Of a DNA stretch of 64,000 bases, positions 18,021 to 26,449 are shown piece by piece. The position numbers and the translations under genes are program-made. The stretch is taken from the NCBI RefSeq assembly GCF_022808985.1, contig NZ_JAKZFT010000003.1, positions 186,001 through 250,000 of the forward strand, read 5' to 3'. Position 1 is the stretch's first letter. Each line of letters opens with the position of its first letter. Origin of the DNA: Geotalea sp. SG265. GTDB taxonomy: Bacteria; Desulfobacterota; Desulfuromonadia; Geobacterales; Geobacteraceae. A model generated the notes under the pieces. The model saw only the letters and a program-made list of their open reading frames with translations. It made no database searches and was not told the origin of the DNA.

Positions 18021-20750
18021 TTAACTGACAATCTTAGGTGTTATAAAGATCAAAAGCTCATTTTTCGTCTTATTCTTCGTGTTCGATTTGAAAAGCCAGC
18101 CGAGCAGAGGTATATCCTGCAGGAACGGCACTCCCTTGTCGCTTTCGGTGTCGCTGTCCACGTAGATTCCGCCAATGACAGTGGTCTCACCGTTCTTCAC
18201 AAGCAGTTCCGTTGTGGCTTCTTTCTTGTTGATAGGCGGCGGTGTACCGGCACCGGCGGAATTGTTGGAGGCTTTGATTTTCATACCAATGCTGCCGTCT
18301 GAAGTAATATGCGGCGTGACCTCGAGGGTCAAAGCGGCTTCGACGAATTCAGTTTTGGTTCCTTCCGCAGAAGTGGTCTGGTAGGGAATGGACGCACCTT
18401 GAGATATCTTGGCCGGCTTGTTGTTGAGAGTTACGACCCGCGGTGTGGACATTATCTTGATCTGATCGGCGGTAACAGCCGCTGAAAGACGCATATCAAG
18501 TTGGATATTGCTGGCAAGCTTGCCGAATGACATGCCTACGGCGGCCCCTGGACCTGAAGTGCCCGAAGTAGGCGCCGTGACAACCTGTCCGCCGAAGCCC
18601 GTATCGAGTCTGCTGATGCCGGCAACGGATGCCGATCCATCTACGTAATGAATTCCCCATTGAACGCCAAGATCACGGACAAAAGAGGTACTCGCCTCGA
18701 CAATGCGAGCTTCGATCATTACCTGCTTTTCCGGCGTATCAAGGTTTTTGAGTAGCATTCGCATATCGTCAATGGCAGTTGCAATATCCTTGACGATTAC
18801 ACGATTTGTTCGTACATCGGTACTTACAATGCCCCGCTCGCTTTTGAGCGTACCAAACTGGGTTGCAATATCTGCGACAGCAGCATAATTGACATCGAAA
18901 ATCTCAGTACGCAACTCCATCCCTCGCTCACGGGCCTTCTTCGCAGCCAGTTCTTCGTCGGACTGGGATTGCATCTTTGCCTTCGGCTTAATCTGAACGA
19001 TATTCCCTTCCCGGATCATGCCAAGGCCCTTGGTATCGAGAATTACATCCAAAGCCTGATCCCATGGCACATTTACAAGTTTGATACTGATGGTCCCGGT
19101 TACATCGTCGGCAATGAGAAAGTTAAGGTTGCTGACTTCTGCTATGAGCTGGAAAATCTTGCGGATATCGGCATCGGAAAATTCCAGGGTGACTTTTCTG
19201 CCGGTATAGATCTTTTTTGGTTGTTGCTTGGTCACGACAGATTTGGGAAGTTCCGCAGCGCCTGATCCATTTGAGGGTGCCGCAAGCAATTCATCCTCTA
19301 TTTTAGGAGCAGGCGCCGCCTTGTCCTTGGCAGGACCGGATATGACAGCAGGGACAATGGGATTTTTCACTTCGAAGACATATGTACGCCCTTCCATACG
19401 GTCGGAGTAGGCACTCTTGCTCCGAAGCTTAACCAGCACTCTGGCATTGATCCCACCGGCAACCTTTACCTGGTAGGGCGTTACGCTAAGAACGGAACTG
19501 GCAAACGCCTTTGTATCCAGTGTCCGTTGGAGTTTTCTGGGGAGCTCGCAGTTTTTAAAGCTGAGGAGGATTCCTTTCGAGGTTTCGGCGGGCTTATCGA
19601 CAGTGCAGGCACCTGCTGTTTTTATTTCTACCCGTGAGAAGCCGTCAATGAGCTTAAAATCGATGGATTCGACGGTACCCTTTTCAGCTCCACTCCTTTT
19701 GTTTTCTGAAGCCACTTTCGGAGATTCTGATGCAGCCGGTTGTTTATGAGCTGCCGGTTCTCCGGCCACTTCAGAAAAAATGATGCTCACCCCGGAGTCT
19801 GACTTGTCAATGCGATATGCAGGCACTTTATCCTTGGCCGCATCGAATACAATCCGCACTTTACCGGGAGAGGTCCCGACCCTGGCTTTTGCGATTCCGA
19901 ACCTATTTATGGAAATGGGGTTGGACTTCACTTCATTTTTGATCTCAAACAGGTCCATCACCAAACGGCCTGGTTTATCGAGTTTGAAGGAAGTGAATGT
20001 AACAGGGCTACCGGCAACGGTCAAATCTATCCTGTCATCAAGTACATTAATGGCACTCAGTACCTTCAATGCATTGGAAGTTGGCTTGTCTTGAGTTGCA
20101 GTATTCCCATCGCCCTTAGCCCCTTTGTCCCCCTCTGTATCAGCAGTATTTCTTGCAGTATCCTCTTTTGGTTCACCTGTAGCACCTTCAGCAGTTGGTG
20201 TTTGATCAGGTGCCACATTCACAAGTGCTTTTGCAGCACCGGCTGTTTTCTCCGGTTCAGAAACAGCCGGCTGGTCTTCTTCAGCCTTTGCGTTCTTTTC
20301 CTCAGCCTGTCTTGAAGCAAGCGCAACGTGAAGCTTTCCCTTGTCATTTGCATCCGTTCTGACAGAAAAATCTGCATCATGTCTCAGATCTATTTCGACT
20401 CTGCTGAGGAAACCACTGCCGAAATCCTGACGTGTTACACGAATGCTCTTGATACTCCCGGTTTCTGAGGTTACAGGTTTAATCTGTCCTGGTTCCGTTT
20501 GGGCTAGATCGATGAATATCTTAGGTGGGTCATTCGTCTTATAGGAGGTATAAGTCAAAGGCTTGTTGGTAACTATTTCCGCTTGGGATCCATTTTGTTT
20601 GATGGTTATTCCTTGAATGACAGCAGAAGAGTTGGCTTCATATTGTTCAACATCTTTTGCTGCAACCATTTTCTTGGCACAGCCAGATAAAGCCATTAAA
20701 AAAATAAGTATAAGGGCATGGCAAATGATTCGAAATGAACTCATTTTCAT
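18021..20750 (-). CDS. pilQ: Type IV pilus secretin PilQ
   Basis: Outer-membrane secretin through which the pilus passes. 909 residues, with a lipoprotein-like signal (LMALSGC). Two or three AMIN domains, which bind peptidoglycan, lie in about 45-470, separated by an acidic Thr/Glu-rich linker. A secretin N0/STN domain (VTLEFSDADIRKIFQLIAEVS, about 515-595) and an N1 domain (about 615-685) precede the secretin barrel (about 700-905), which ends VPFLQDIPLLGWLFKSN...NELLIFITPKIV. The ATG overlaps the pilP stop by four bases. Confidence 0.95.
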   Translation of the reverse strand: MKMSSFRIICHALILIFLMALSGCAKKMVAAKDVEQYEANSSAVIQGITIKQNGSQAEIVTNKPLTYTSYKTNDPPKIFIDLAQTEPGQIKPVTSETGSIKSIRVTRQDFGSGFLSRVEIDLRHDADFSVRTDANDKGKLHVALASRQAEEKNAKAEEDQPAVSEPEKTAGAAKALVNVAPDQTPTAEGATGEPKEDTARNTADTEGDKGAKGDGNTATQDKPTSNALKVLSAINVLDDRIDLTVAGSPVTFTSFKLDKPGRLVMDLFEIKNEVKSNPISINRFGIAKARVGTSPGKVRIVFDAAKDKVPAYRIDKSDSGVSIIFSEVAGEPAAHKQPAASESPKVASENKRSGAEKGTVESIDFKLIDGFSRVEIKTAGACTVDKPAETSKGILLSFKNCELPRKLQRTLDTKAFASSVLSVTPYQVKVAGGINARVLVKLRSKSAYSDRMEGRTYVFEVKNPIVPAVISGPAKDKAAPAPKIEDELLAAPSNGSGAAELPKSVVTKQQPKKIYTGRKVTLEFSDADIRKIFQLIAEVSNLNFLIADDVTGTISIKLVNVPWDQALDVILDTKGLGMIREGNIVQIKPKAKMQSQSDEELAAKKARERGMELRTEIFDVNYAAVADIATQFGTLKSERGIVSTDVRTNRVIVKDIATAIDDMRMLLKNLDTPEKQVMIEARIVEASTSFVRDLGVQWGIHYVDGSASVAGISRLDTGFGGQVVTAPTSGTSGPGAAVGMSFGKLASNIQLDMRLSAAVTADQIKIMSTPRVVTLNNKPAKISQGASIPYQTTSAEGTKTEFVEAALTLEVTPHITSDGSIGMKIKASNNSAGAGTPPPINKKEATTELLVKNGETTVIGGIYVDSDTESDKGVPFLQDIPLLGWLFKSNTKNKTKNELLIFITPKIVS

Positions 20751-21325
20751 CGGGAGGTCTCCTTACTTTTCTTGGCCAATGGCAGTACTATTTTTCTATT
20801 CTTTATTCGTTTTTTCCCATCCTCGTATGATTCAGTCACTTCCAAGGAGGAGGCGGTAATTTTTGTAATACGCCCACCGTTATCACCAATGAGCATACCT
20901 GTTTTAACGACATATCCCTTGCCTGCAGGGTCAATGAGCAAAGCTTTGTTTTCTCTTAATCCTGTAATTATGCCAGTTACGACAAATCTACTTACTTCAT
21001 AGCTCTGTATGGGGAGAGCATCGACAATTTTACGCTTTACAGGCAGCGGCGTTTTGGCTGCAGTCGCCTCCTGGGGGGCAATTAATGGCTTAAACGGATC
21101 TTTTTTACCGGCAAAACTAAATGGCACAGGTGCCTGTCCCGCTCTTGCGCTGGAAACAGGTTTTTGCACGGCAGCATTCTGTTTTGGCGCAACTTTGGGC
21201 TGAGCAGGCGCAGGAGCAGGAGGTGATGAAGGCACTTCATCCGTCTTTTTGCATCCACTGGCGGCATAAATGATCAGAAGACCGAGTACAAATGCCAGGA
21301 TCAGTTTACTTGGGCTTTTTCTCAT
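20747..21325 (-). CDS. pilP: Pilus assembly lipoprotein PilP
   Basis: Inner-membrane lipoprotein linking the PilNO complex to PilQ. 192 residues: signal with lipid cysteine (IIYAASGCKK), a Pro/Ala-rich linker (about 30-70), then the PilP beta-sandwich (FAGKKDPFKPL, FVVTGIITGLRENKALLIDPAGKGYVVKTG). Overlaps pilO by 20 bases and pilQ by four, showing tight coupling. Confidence 0.93.
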   Translation of the reverse strand: MRKSPSKLILAFVLGLLIIYAASGCKKTDEVPSSPPAPAPAQPKVAPKQNAAVQKPVSSARAGQAPVPFSFAGKKDPFKPLIAPQEATAAKTPLPVKRKIVDALPIQSYEVSRFVVTGIITGLRENKALLIDPAGKGYVVKTGMLIGDNGGRITKITASSLEVTESYEDGKKRIKNRKIVLPLAKKSKETSR

Positions 21326-21905
21326 CCTTTATCTCTTTCTTATCAAGAAAACGGAATGTTGTTGCAAGACAGTTGACTTTGAGTGTCGTGGTGCCGTTGG
21401 CAGTTTTTATATCGGCAAAATTCACATTGGAAATATTTACTATACGCGGAAGAGCGGAAACTGCCTTAAAGAAATCCGCAACTTTGTAAAAAGTACCCGA
21501 AACCGAAATATCCACAGGGACGGCAGCGTAGAAATCCTTCGGCTCTTCTGGTTTCGGTTTAAAAAGGAGGAACTCCAGCCCTGCACTTTTACCCGCATTG
21601 GATATACTCGCCAAGAGAGAAGGAATCTCCTTCTGGTTGGGCAATTCCGTCAAGGCAACTTTTAATTCGTTCTGCAATTGTTCATATTCCTGCTTATATT
21701 TCGGGAGGTTGTTCGCAAGCTTCTGAGCATCGGAAGCCTGCTTGTGCAAATCCTCAAGATTTGCCTGCAAGCCCTTCAATTCCTTAAGTTTCGGCTGATA
21801 GAGACCGAAAAAAAATCCAGCTCCAATCAAGGCGATAATGAGGAATAGAAGCGCAAGCTTTTGCTTGGTCGGAAGCTTCAATAGCTTTTCAATTTGGGGG
21901 TCCAT
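21306..21905 (-). CDS. pilO: Pilus assembly protein PilO
   Basis: Bitopic inner-membrane protein that pairs with PilN in the alignment subcomplex. 199 residues: short cytoplasmic tail, one membrane helix (about 16-38), a coiled coil (about 42-90) and a periplasmic ferredoxin-like domain (VPVDISVSGTFYKVADFFKAV). The start MDPQIEKLL at 21905 is chosen for the GAGGT upstream rather than an in-frame ATT/ATG seven codons earlier. Confidence 0.92.
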   Translation of the reverse strand: MDPQIEKLLKLPTKQKLALLFLIIALIGAGFFFGLYQPKLKELKGLQANLEDLHKQASDAQKLANNLPKYKQEYEQLQNELKVALTELPNQKEIPSLLASISNAGKSAGLEFLLFKPKPEEPKDFYAAVPVDISVSGTFYKVADFFKAVSALPRIVNISNVNFADIKTANGTTTLKVNCLATTFRFLDKKEIKDEKKPK

Positions 21906-21935
21906 GAAAACCTCGGGAAGAATCAATCTCTGCCT

Positions 21936-22511
21936 TTATTTTTTCACCGATTTATCCGGCTCGGGAGGAGCAAAGGCTGTGAGCTTAAAGGTTATGTCAA
22001 ACCTCTTTGCCTTGGTTTTGTTAATTTCCGTCTGCTCCGAAACCTGGAGTTCCACATTGGAGAAATCGGGAATGGCCTGCAGATTTTTCATGAAAGCAGC
22101 GATGTCATCTTCGCTGAAAGCGACGCCGGAGATAGATATGACACCGTTAGCTTCTGTGTATTTGGTGAGCCACAACTTGTCGGGCACGGCATTGCTCAGC
22201 AAAGCGAGTCTGCTGACAGGACCGGTTTTCTCTTTTCTCAATCGGCTCAGGATATCCAGTTTCTTCTTAACCTCAGCCTGAAGCTTTTTAATATTGTCTA
22301 TCTCTCCTATTTTTGTCTTCAGCTGCTGGATTTCCTGTTCTGTTTTGGCAATGTCTTCCTTGGTAGTTGAAATTTTGGAAATCGCCATGGAATATAAAAG
22401 GATACAGACAACGATTGTACCGACCACGGTAATGACAAGTATTGAAATTTGCTGTCTGGTGGTTTCCTTCTTTTTGGCTGCTCTGACTGGTAATAAATTA
22501 ATCTTTATCAT
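21936..22511 (-). CDS. pilN: Pilus assembly protein PilN
   Basis: Bitopic inner-membrane partner of PilO. 191 residues. The N-terminus MIKINLLPVR is the conserved PilN peptide that inserts into PilM. A membrane helix (about 22-44) and a coiled coil (about 50-95) follow, then a periplasmic domain with GVISISGVAFSEDDIAAFMKNLQ. The ATG overlaps the pilM stop by four bases. Confidence 0.94.
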   Translation of the reverse strand: MIKINLLPVRAAKKKETTRQQISILVITVVGTIVVCILLYSMAISKISTTKEDIAKTEQEIQQLKTKIGEIDNIKKLQAEVKKKLDILSRLRKEKTGPVSRLALLSNAVPDKLWLTKYTEANGVISISGVAFSEDDIAAFMKNLQAIPDFSNVELQVSEQTEINKTKAKRFDITFKLTAFAPPEPDKSVKK

Positions 22512-23560
22512 TTATCCCCGAGCCTCCTTGTAGCCAGTCCCATAGCAACAGTTACAAGAGGACCTATTTCTTTCAAATAATCTGGATCGAACTCTTTTTC
22601 GTCAAACCGCACCTTTGAGAACGGGTTAAGTATTTCAGCAGGAATTCCCAGTTTTTGACTGACTGTTTCTGGTAGCATTGCAGACTTGGCTCCACCGCCA
22701 CTCAGATATACTTTGCCGATTTTACCTTCTCCGGCAGTTGAGTTGTAAAAATCAAGTGACCGCCGCATTTCAATGGCAAGCGTGTCATTTGCACGGGCTA
22801 GGATGTCTTTCAACCTGTCGCTATCAGCTGCTGATTCTGATATTTTGATCCTTTCTGCTTCCTCATTATTAACACCAAAATGCTTTTGTATCTCTTCGTT
22901 GTATAAAGAACCGCCAAGCTGGACGTCGCGTGTGAACAACGAAATTCCATCCTTAACAATATTCATATTCATAACACTGGCACCAATGTTGACCAGTGCA
23001 ATTACTTCATCGGGATCGGGATTGTAATTCAACTCGAAGGCATTCTGAACAGCAAAAGAATCAACATCTACAACTGTCAGCTTCAACCCTGCTTCAGTGA
23101 AAACGGCCAGATAATCATTGATGATATCTTTTTTGCTTGCCACTAAAAGCACATTCATCTTTGAGGAGTCGATATCATCAGGAGCTATAATCTGGAAATC
23201 AATATTCACATCATTTATATCGAAAGGAATGTACTGTTCTGCCTCCCAATGTATCTGCTCTTCCAGTTCTTCGGTCGGCATTACCGGCAAGGATATTTTC
23301 CGAATAATGACCGAATTACCCGAGATTGAACATGCAGCTTCTTTTGCGGTGATCTTGAGACTGTCAATTAAGGTTTTAACCCCTTCAACCACTGATGCGC
23401 TGTCCATGAGCGTATTGTCGACAATAGCTTCGGCAGGTAGAGGGACCAGCCCCACATTCTGCAGCTGATACGTACCTTTCTGGGATTTAAGCTGTATCAG
23501 CTTGATTGAACTGGAACCAATATCAATGCCGACGATATCTTTTTTTCGGGTAAAAAACAT
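22508..23560 (-). CDS. pilM: Actin-like pilus assembly ATPase PilM
   Basis: Cytoplasmic actin-fold protein that docks on PilN. 350 residues with FtsA-like phosphate loops: VGIDIGSSSIKLIQL near the N-terminus, LVNIGASVMNMNIV in the middle, VYLSGGGAKS later, and a typical EEQIHWEAEQYIPFDINDV segment. Starts 19 bases after the XRE gene stop, so the two are almost certainly co-transcribed behind the riboswitch. Confidence 0.95.
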   Translation of the reverse strand: MFFTRKKDIVGIDIGSSSIKLIQLKSQKGTYQLQNVGLVPLPAEAIVDNTLMDSASVVEGVKTLIDSLKITAKEAACSISGNSVIIRKISLPVMPTEELEEQIHWEAEQYIPFDINDVNIDFQIIAPDDIDSSKMNVLLVASKKDIINDYLAVFTEAGLKLTVVDVDSFAVQNAFELNYNPDPDEVIALVNIGASVMNMNIVKDGISLFTRDVQLGGSLYNEEIQKHFGVNNEEAERIKISESAADSDRLKDILARANDTLAIEMRRSLDFYNSTAGEGKIGKVYLSGGGAKSAMLPETVSQKLGIPAEILNPFSKVRFDEKEFDPDYLKEIGPLVTVAMGLATRRLGDK

Positions 23561-23579
23561 TGTCAGTCCACCCTCACCG

Positions 23580-23780
23580 TTATTCTTGAAATACCTTATC
23601 TTTGTCCGATAAGGAAAACCCCAAAGCCAATATTATCTTTCTCTTGGTTTCCATGCGGCAGTCTTCACCACGTTCTATACGATCTATGGTAACAGGAGAA
23701 ACTCCCGCCAATCTGGCCAGTTCAGCCTTGCTCATCAACCGCTGTTCTCGGATTTTTCTGACATTATTCTTTACAGGCAT
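23580..23780 (-). CDS. Small XRE-family HTH regulator leading the pil operon
   Basis: 66 residues forming one Cro/CI-type helix-turn-helix: VRKIREQRLMSKAELARLAGVSPVTIDRIERG, then METKRKIILALGFSLSD. No other domain is present, so it resembles a minimal phage-like repressor. The ATG at 23780 is chosen over an upstream in-frame start because the HTH begins right after it. It sits first in the pilMNOPQ transcript; a palindrome about 100 bases upstream could be its own operator. Target and role are inferred. Confidence 0.85.
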   Translation of the reverse strand: MPVKNNVRKIREQRLMSKAELARLAGVSPVTIDRIERGEDCRMETKRKIILALGFSLSDKDKVFQE

Positions 23781-23813
23781 TTCCTTTTCCCAATTCCCGC
23801 GAATTTTAAAAGG

Positions 23814-23841
23814 AAAATAGCACAATGAAAAGGAATGTCAA
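23814..23841 (-). promoter_or_regulatory. Proximal sigma-70 promoter of the XRE-pil operon
   Basis: Minus-strand TTGACA (23841-23836) and TATTTT (23819-23814) with a 16-base spacer; a transcript would start near 23807, 27 bases before the XRE ATG. It lies downstream of the riboswitch terminator and would bypass it. Confidence 0.5.
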
Positions 23842-23878
23842 TGAATTAATGTTTTTTGTAACAAAATAAACTAAATTA

Positions 23879-23892
23879 TACATAATTATGTA
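23879..23892. promoter_or_regulatory. Perfect palindrome, possible XRE operator
   Basis: TACATAATTATGTA is a perfect 14-base palindrome located between the riboswitch terminator and the proximal promoter. Its position suggests an operator, most simply for the XRE protein encoded downstream; this is inference. Confidence 0.4.
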
Positions 23893-23910
23893 ATATGTAG
23901 GTCATGAGAT

Positions 23911-23949
23911 AAAAAAAACGGGCTGCCTTTATGATATTTCGGCAACCCG
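23911..23949 (-). terminator. Riboswitch expression platform: intrinsic terminator
   Basis: On the minus strand CGGGTTGCC (23949-23941) pairs with GGCAGCCCG (23927-23919) over nine positions (one G-T wobble) around a 13-base loop, followed by eight T. The 5' arm is also the 3' end of the GEMM aptamer, so ligand-stabilised aptamer and terminator exclude each other: an ON switch. Confidence 0.85.
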
Positions 23950-24022
23950 GCTGTCTACTTGAGACCCTGTAGGCTTTCCGCCCCATTCTCGCGAATGGTT
24001 TAGTATTATCGTTTATCTTGGT
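23938..24022 (-). promoter_or_regulatory. GEMM-I riboswitch aptamer, cGAMP-type (GEMM-Ib) variant
   Basis: Minus-strand RNA with the GEMM-I core: AAACC, the stem CCATTC-GCGA-GAATGG with a GNRA tetraloop, then GGCGGAAAGCC, a second arm closed by CTAC/GTAG, and AGCCGGGTTGCCGA. Aligned on the Vc2 c-di-GMP aptamer, the position equivalent to G20 is A and the two following bases (CT) pair with the GG that precedes AAAGCC. A at this position marks the Geobacter GEMM-Ib class that prefers 3',3'-cGAMP (established for the class; inferred here). It lies about 130-240 bases upstream of the XRE-pilMNOPQ genes, on the same strand. Confidence 0.85.
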
Positions 24023-24131
24023 AACTTTTATGTCTGGGAAAATGGATTTAAGACAGCAATAAGTGTTCCCTTACGAGCATAAGATAAATACCATATTAAT
24101 ATCAGGAAGATATGGAATCTCGAAGAAGGTT

Positions 24132-24160
24132 GCGATACTGCAAATAACATTTATTGTCAA
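24132..24160 (-). promoter_or_regulatory. Candidate promoter for the riboswitch transcript
   Basis: Minus-strand TTGACA (24160-24155) and a weak TATCGC (24137-24132) with a 17-base spacer, about 100 bases before the aptamer. The -35 box is perfect, the -10 poor. Otherwise the 24023-24180 stretch after pilX shows no gene and no clear terminator, so readthrough from the minor pilin genes is also possible. Confidence 0.3.
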
Positions 24161-24180
24161 TGCTATGTCGGCAAATGGCG

Positions 24181-24801
24181 CTAATAGGCATACAACACGG
24201 ACAAAGCAGCCTTTTCCCTGGGATTTACAGCCGCTTCACCTTGTACCTCTATGGAATACAAATTGGGAGTTCTCGGGGTCTGGGTGCTATTGCTTGTACC
24301 AGCCACTCCAATACCGGCATCTAAATAATCTATGCCGGTTGCATCAATCAAACCGATGCCAGGTACTGTATCAATGATCTTCGTATAAACTTTAAACTTA
24401 TTTCCAGAAGTACCATCAAGACTAAAGGTCAAATCAGGGCTGTCCTTCGGGTCCACGGTCTTGGAAATAGTAGCAGGCCATGCTGAAGTTGCCATTGTCA
24501 GTTTTGTCTTAAGGGGGTCATTTGGGGCAAAGGTAAGTCCAAGGGAAGTACCGAAATCTGACTGCAGTGCCAGCTTTCCTGCAGAGTAGTTATTAAAGAG
24601 CCTGGGAATAATAGATTTGGTGATAAAGTCTGTACCGCCATAGGAAGCCTCAAGCGCATTTCTGTAGCGCTTCTGAGCAGCAGACATTCTCGTTCCTGCC
24701 AATACATAATAGAGTAGTGTCATGATCATGCCAAGGCAGATCAGAGTGAACATCAAGGCCGTAATTAAAGCAACACCTTTTTCATTTCTCACTATATTCA
24801 T
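24181..24801 (-). CDS. pilX: Minor pilin / PilX-like protein
   Basis: 206 residues with a class III signal and helix typical of PilX_N: NEKG then VALITALMFTLICLGMIMTL. The mature +5 residue is Thr instead of the Glu found in most pilins, as is common in PilX/GspK-type tip subunits. The rest is a beta-rich periplasmic domain with no recognised motif. Last gene of the pilY1-fimT-pilV-pilW-pilX run, 15 bases after pilW. Confidence 0.8.
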   Translation of the reverse strand: MNIVRNEKGVALITALMFTLICLGMIMTLLYYVLAGTRMSAAQKRYRNALEASYGGTDFITKSIIPRLFNNYSAGKLALQSDFGTSLGLTFAPNDPLKTKLTMATSAWPATISKTVDPKDSPDLTFSLDGTSGNKFKVYTKIIDTVPGIGLIDATGIDYLDAGIGVAGTSNSTQTPRTPNLYSIEVQGEAAVNPREKAALSVLYAY

Positions 24802-24816
24802 ACAGTCACCACCGTA

Positions 24817-26010
24817 TTATTGAAGCAGATTTTTCGGTCTGATTACAATGGTATACACTTTCCATCGATAATTTTTATAATCTGCCCCTATTCGGTCCTT
24901 CAGGTTGAATACCCTCCCCTGCAGGACTCCACCGAATCGTTCACCCACTTCTACAGTTTCTGATGGATATGTGTAAAGGCGATCCTTTTTTCCCTCTTGT
25001 GCCAGAATATACACCCGAATCTCCTTTAATTCCGTTCGAATACGGTTGGCATCGTATCCGCTGAGGGATGTGGTATGGTAATTAGGGTCAGCGTAATTTA
25101 TTCCATTCCCTGATGCATCAATACCAAACACTACCTGCATATCGGCTACGCAGTCTAGGAGCGGCATTCCTGGTGCGAGTTTTCCTGCCGAAGTACCTCC
25201 CTGAATAACAGTAGATTTATAGAGTATGCCAGTATTATCGGCACAGCTTTTCGGCATTGCAGAAGAAGGCCTGGCAACATAATAGTCGGCCCGATTGAAA
25301 GGAAAGCTAAGTGCATCACTACTGTCATTAATCCCGTAGATTTCAAAGGTATCACCGTTCTGGGGGTTTGCTGGAGATGAAAAATTAGAAAAGGTTCCTG
25401 AAAAGGCGGCTGTGCTAGTGGAAGAAGAAACTAACTGCCGCGTAATAGGCGTAGTATTTAGAGAGTTCTTGACGATTATTACGCGATCGGTGGTATTGAA
25501 ATCTAGAGCAGCACTCCCCCAGATCTTTCTCGTTCTTGCACCGTATTGGTCAAAGGAGACAGTAGTCCATTTTCTACAGGTGTCATTTGCTGCAGCTAAG
25601 CTTGATTTAATAACCAGGTATTTTGAACCGGCGCTTCCATCCCAGTTGAAGGTGGAGTCATCGGAGACAATTGCACGAGGTGCACTGGTGGGTGCATCAT
25701 TGTATGTGCCCGCATTTTTCCCTGTGGGTCTGATAGTGGCAGTTAACAGATTATCTCCATCCGCTTCAGTATAATTAATAGCAGGAATAAAACTCCATGG
25801 CAGCCCGAATCCAGCCTGTTCCAGGTCAGCCCTCAGGACCTCCAGCCCCACTATTCCTTCTATCTGGGTTTCAGCTGATTTTGATTGATTTGATGACTGG
25901 TACACTATTTTTTCAAATGCGTTTGCGGTAATAATTATAACAGTCATAAATATTGCCATGACTATTATAAGCTCAGTCAGTGTATATCCGTGATTATCAA
26001 GACGTAGCAT
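24817..26010 (-). CDS. pilW: Minor pilin PilW-like protein
   Basis: 397 residues with a prepilin leader MLRLDNHG cleaved before YTLTELIIVMAIFMT; Glu at mature +5 is present. The large C-terminal domain begins EGIVGLEVLRADLEQAGFGLPW, a stretch I associate with PilW-type minor pilins, and contains two cysteines near the middle (CRKW, KSCADNTG). Probably part of the PilVWX-FimT tip complex that primes pilus assembly together with PilY1. Confidence 0.8.
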   Translation of the reverse strand: MLRLDNHGYTLTELIIVMAIFMTVIIITANAFEKIVYQSSNQSKSAETQIEGIVGLEVLRADLEQAGFGLPWSFIPAINYTEADGDNLLTATIRPTGKNAGTYNDAPTSAPRAIVSDDSTFNWDGSAGSKYLVIKSSLAAANDTCRKWTTVSFDQYGARTRKIWGSAALDFNTTDRVIIVKNSLNTTPITRQLVSSSTSTAAFSGTFSNFSSPANPQNGDTFEIYGINDSSDALSFPFNRADYYVARPSSAMPKSCADNTGILYKSTVIQGGTSAGKLAPGMPLLDCVADMQVVFGIDASGNGINYADPNYHTTSLSGYDANRIRTELKEIRVYILAQEGKKDRLYTYPSETVEVGERFGGVLQGRVFNLKDRIGADYKNYRWKVYTIVIRPKNLLQ

Positions 26011-26035
26011 GTATTACCTCGACTCTGCCACTTGA

Positions 26036-26449
26036 TTAGTTTGGGATTTTTGAAACTGGAGCTGATAGTCTGTTATCATAAGTAACTCCCTTATACGTCC
26101 ATCTCACGATGACATTAAGCCGTTTGGTCAGGGGTTTTCCGTAGCTGTCAGTTGAAATATCAGATGAGTTTGTCTCAACCATAAGTTTTTTGTTGATGCC
26201 ACGTATCTTACTTGCAGTAGAGATTACCAGATAAGAAGGAATATTATCAAAGCCTCTCCCTTTTAGCTCATTCAGATATTTTTCACCGACATAGACTGCT
26301 TCGTCACGGAGGTGGTTCTTCAGGTTATATTCCGTGGCCACGTTTATGGACTGTAATAACCCCAAGAGTCCTACCATCATAATGATGATGGCAATCATGA
26401 CCTCAATGAGAGTGAAACCATTGTCATTGTTGAGTGATGTTGCCAGCAC
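26036..26449 (-). CDS. pilV: Minor pilin PilV-like protein
   Basis: 137 residues: leader ending NDNG, then FTLIEVMIAIIIMMVGLLGLLQ with Glu+5. The body (EAVYVGEKYLNELKGRGFDNIP) fits PilV, and the C-terminus has a VRWTYKGVTYDN strand. It overlaps the end of fimT by 26 bases; this start is required because the leader peptide is encoded inside the overlap. Confidence 0.83.
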   Translation of the reverse strand: MLATSLNNDNGFTLIEVMIAIIIMMVGLLGLLQSINVATEYNLKNHLRDEAVYVGEKYLNELKGRGFDNIPSYLVISTASKIRGINKKLMVETNSSDISTDSYGKPLTKRLNVIVRWTYKGVTYDNRLSAPVSKIPN

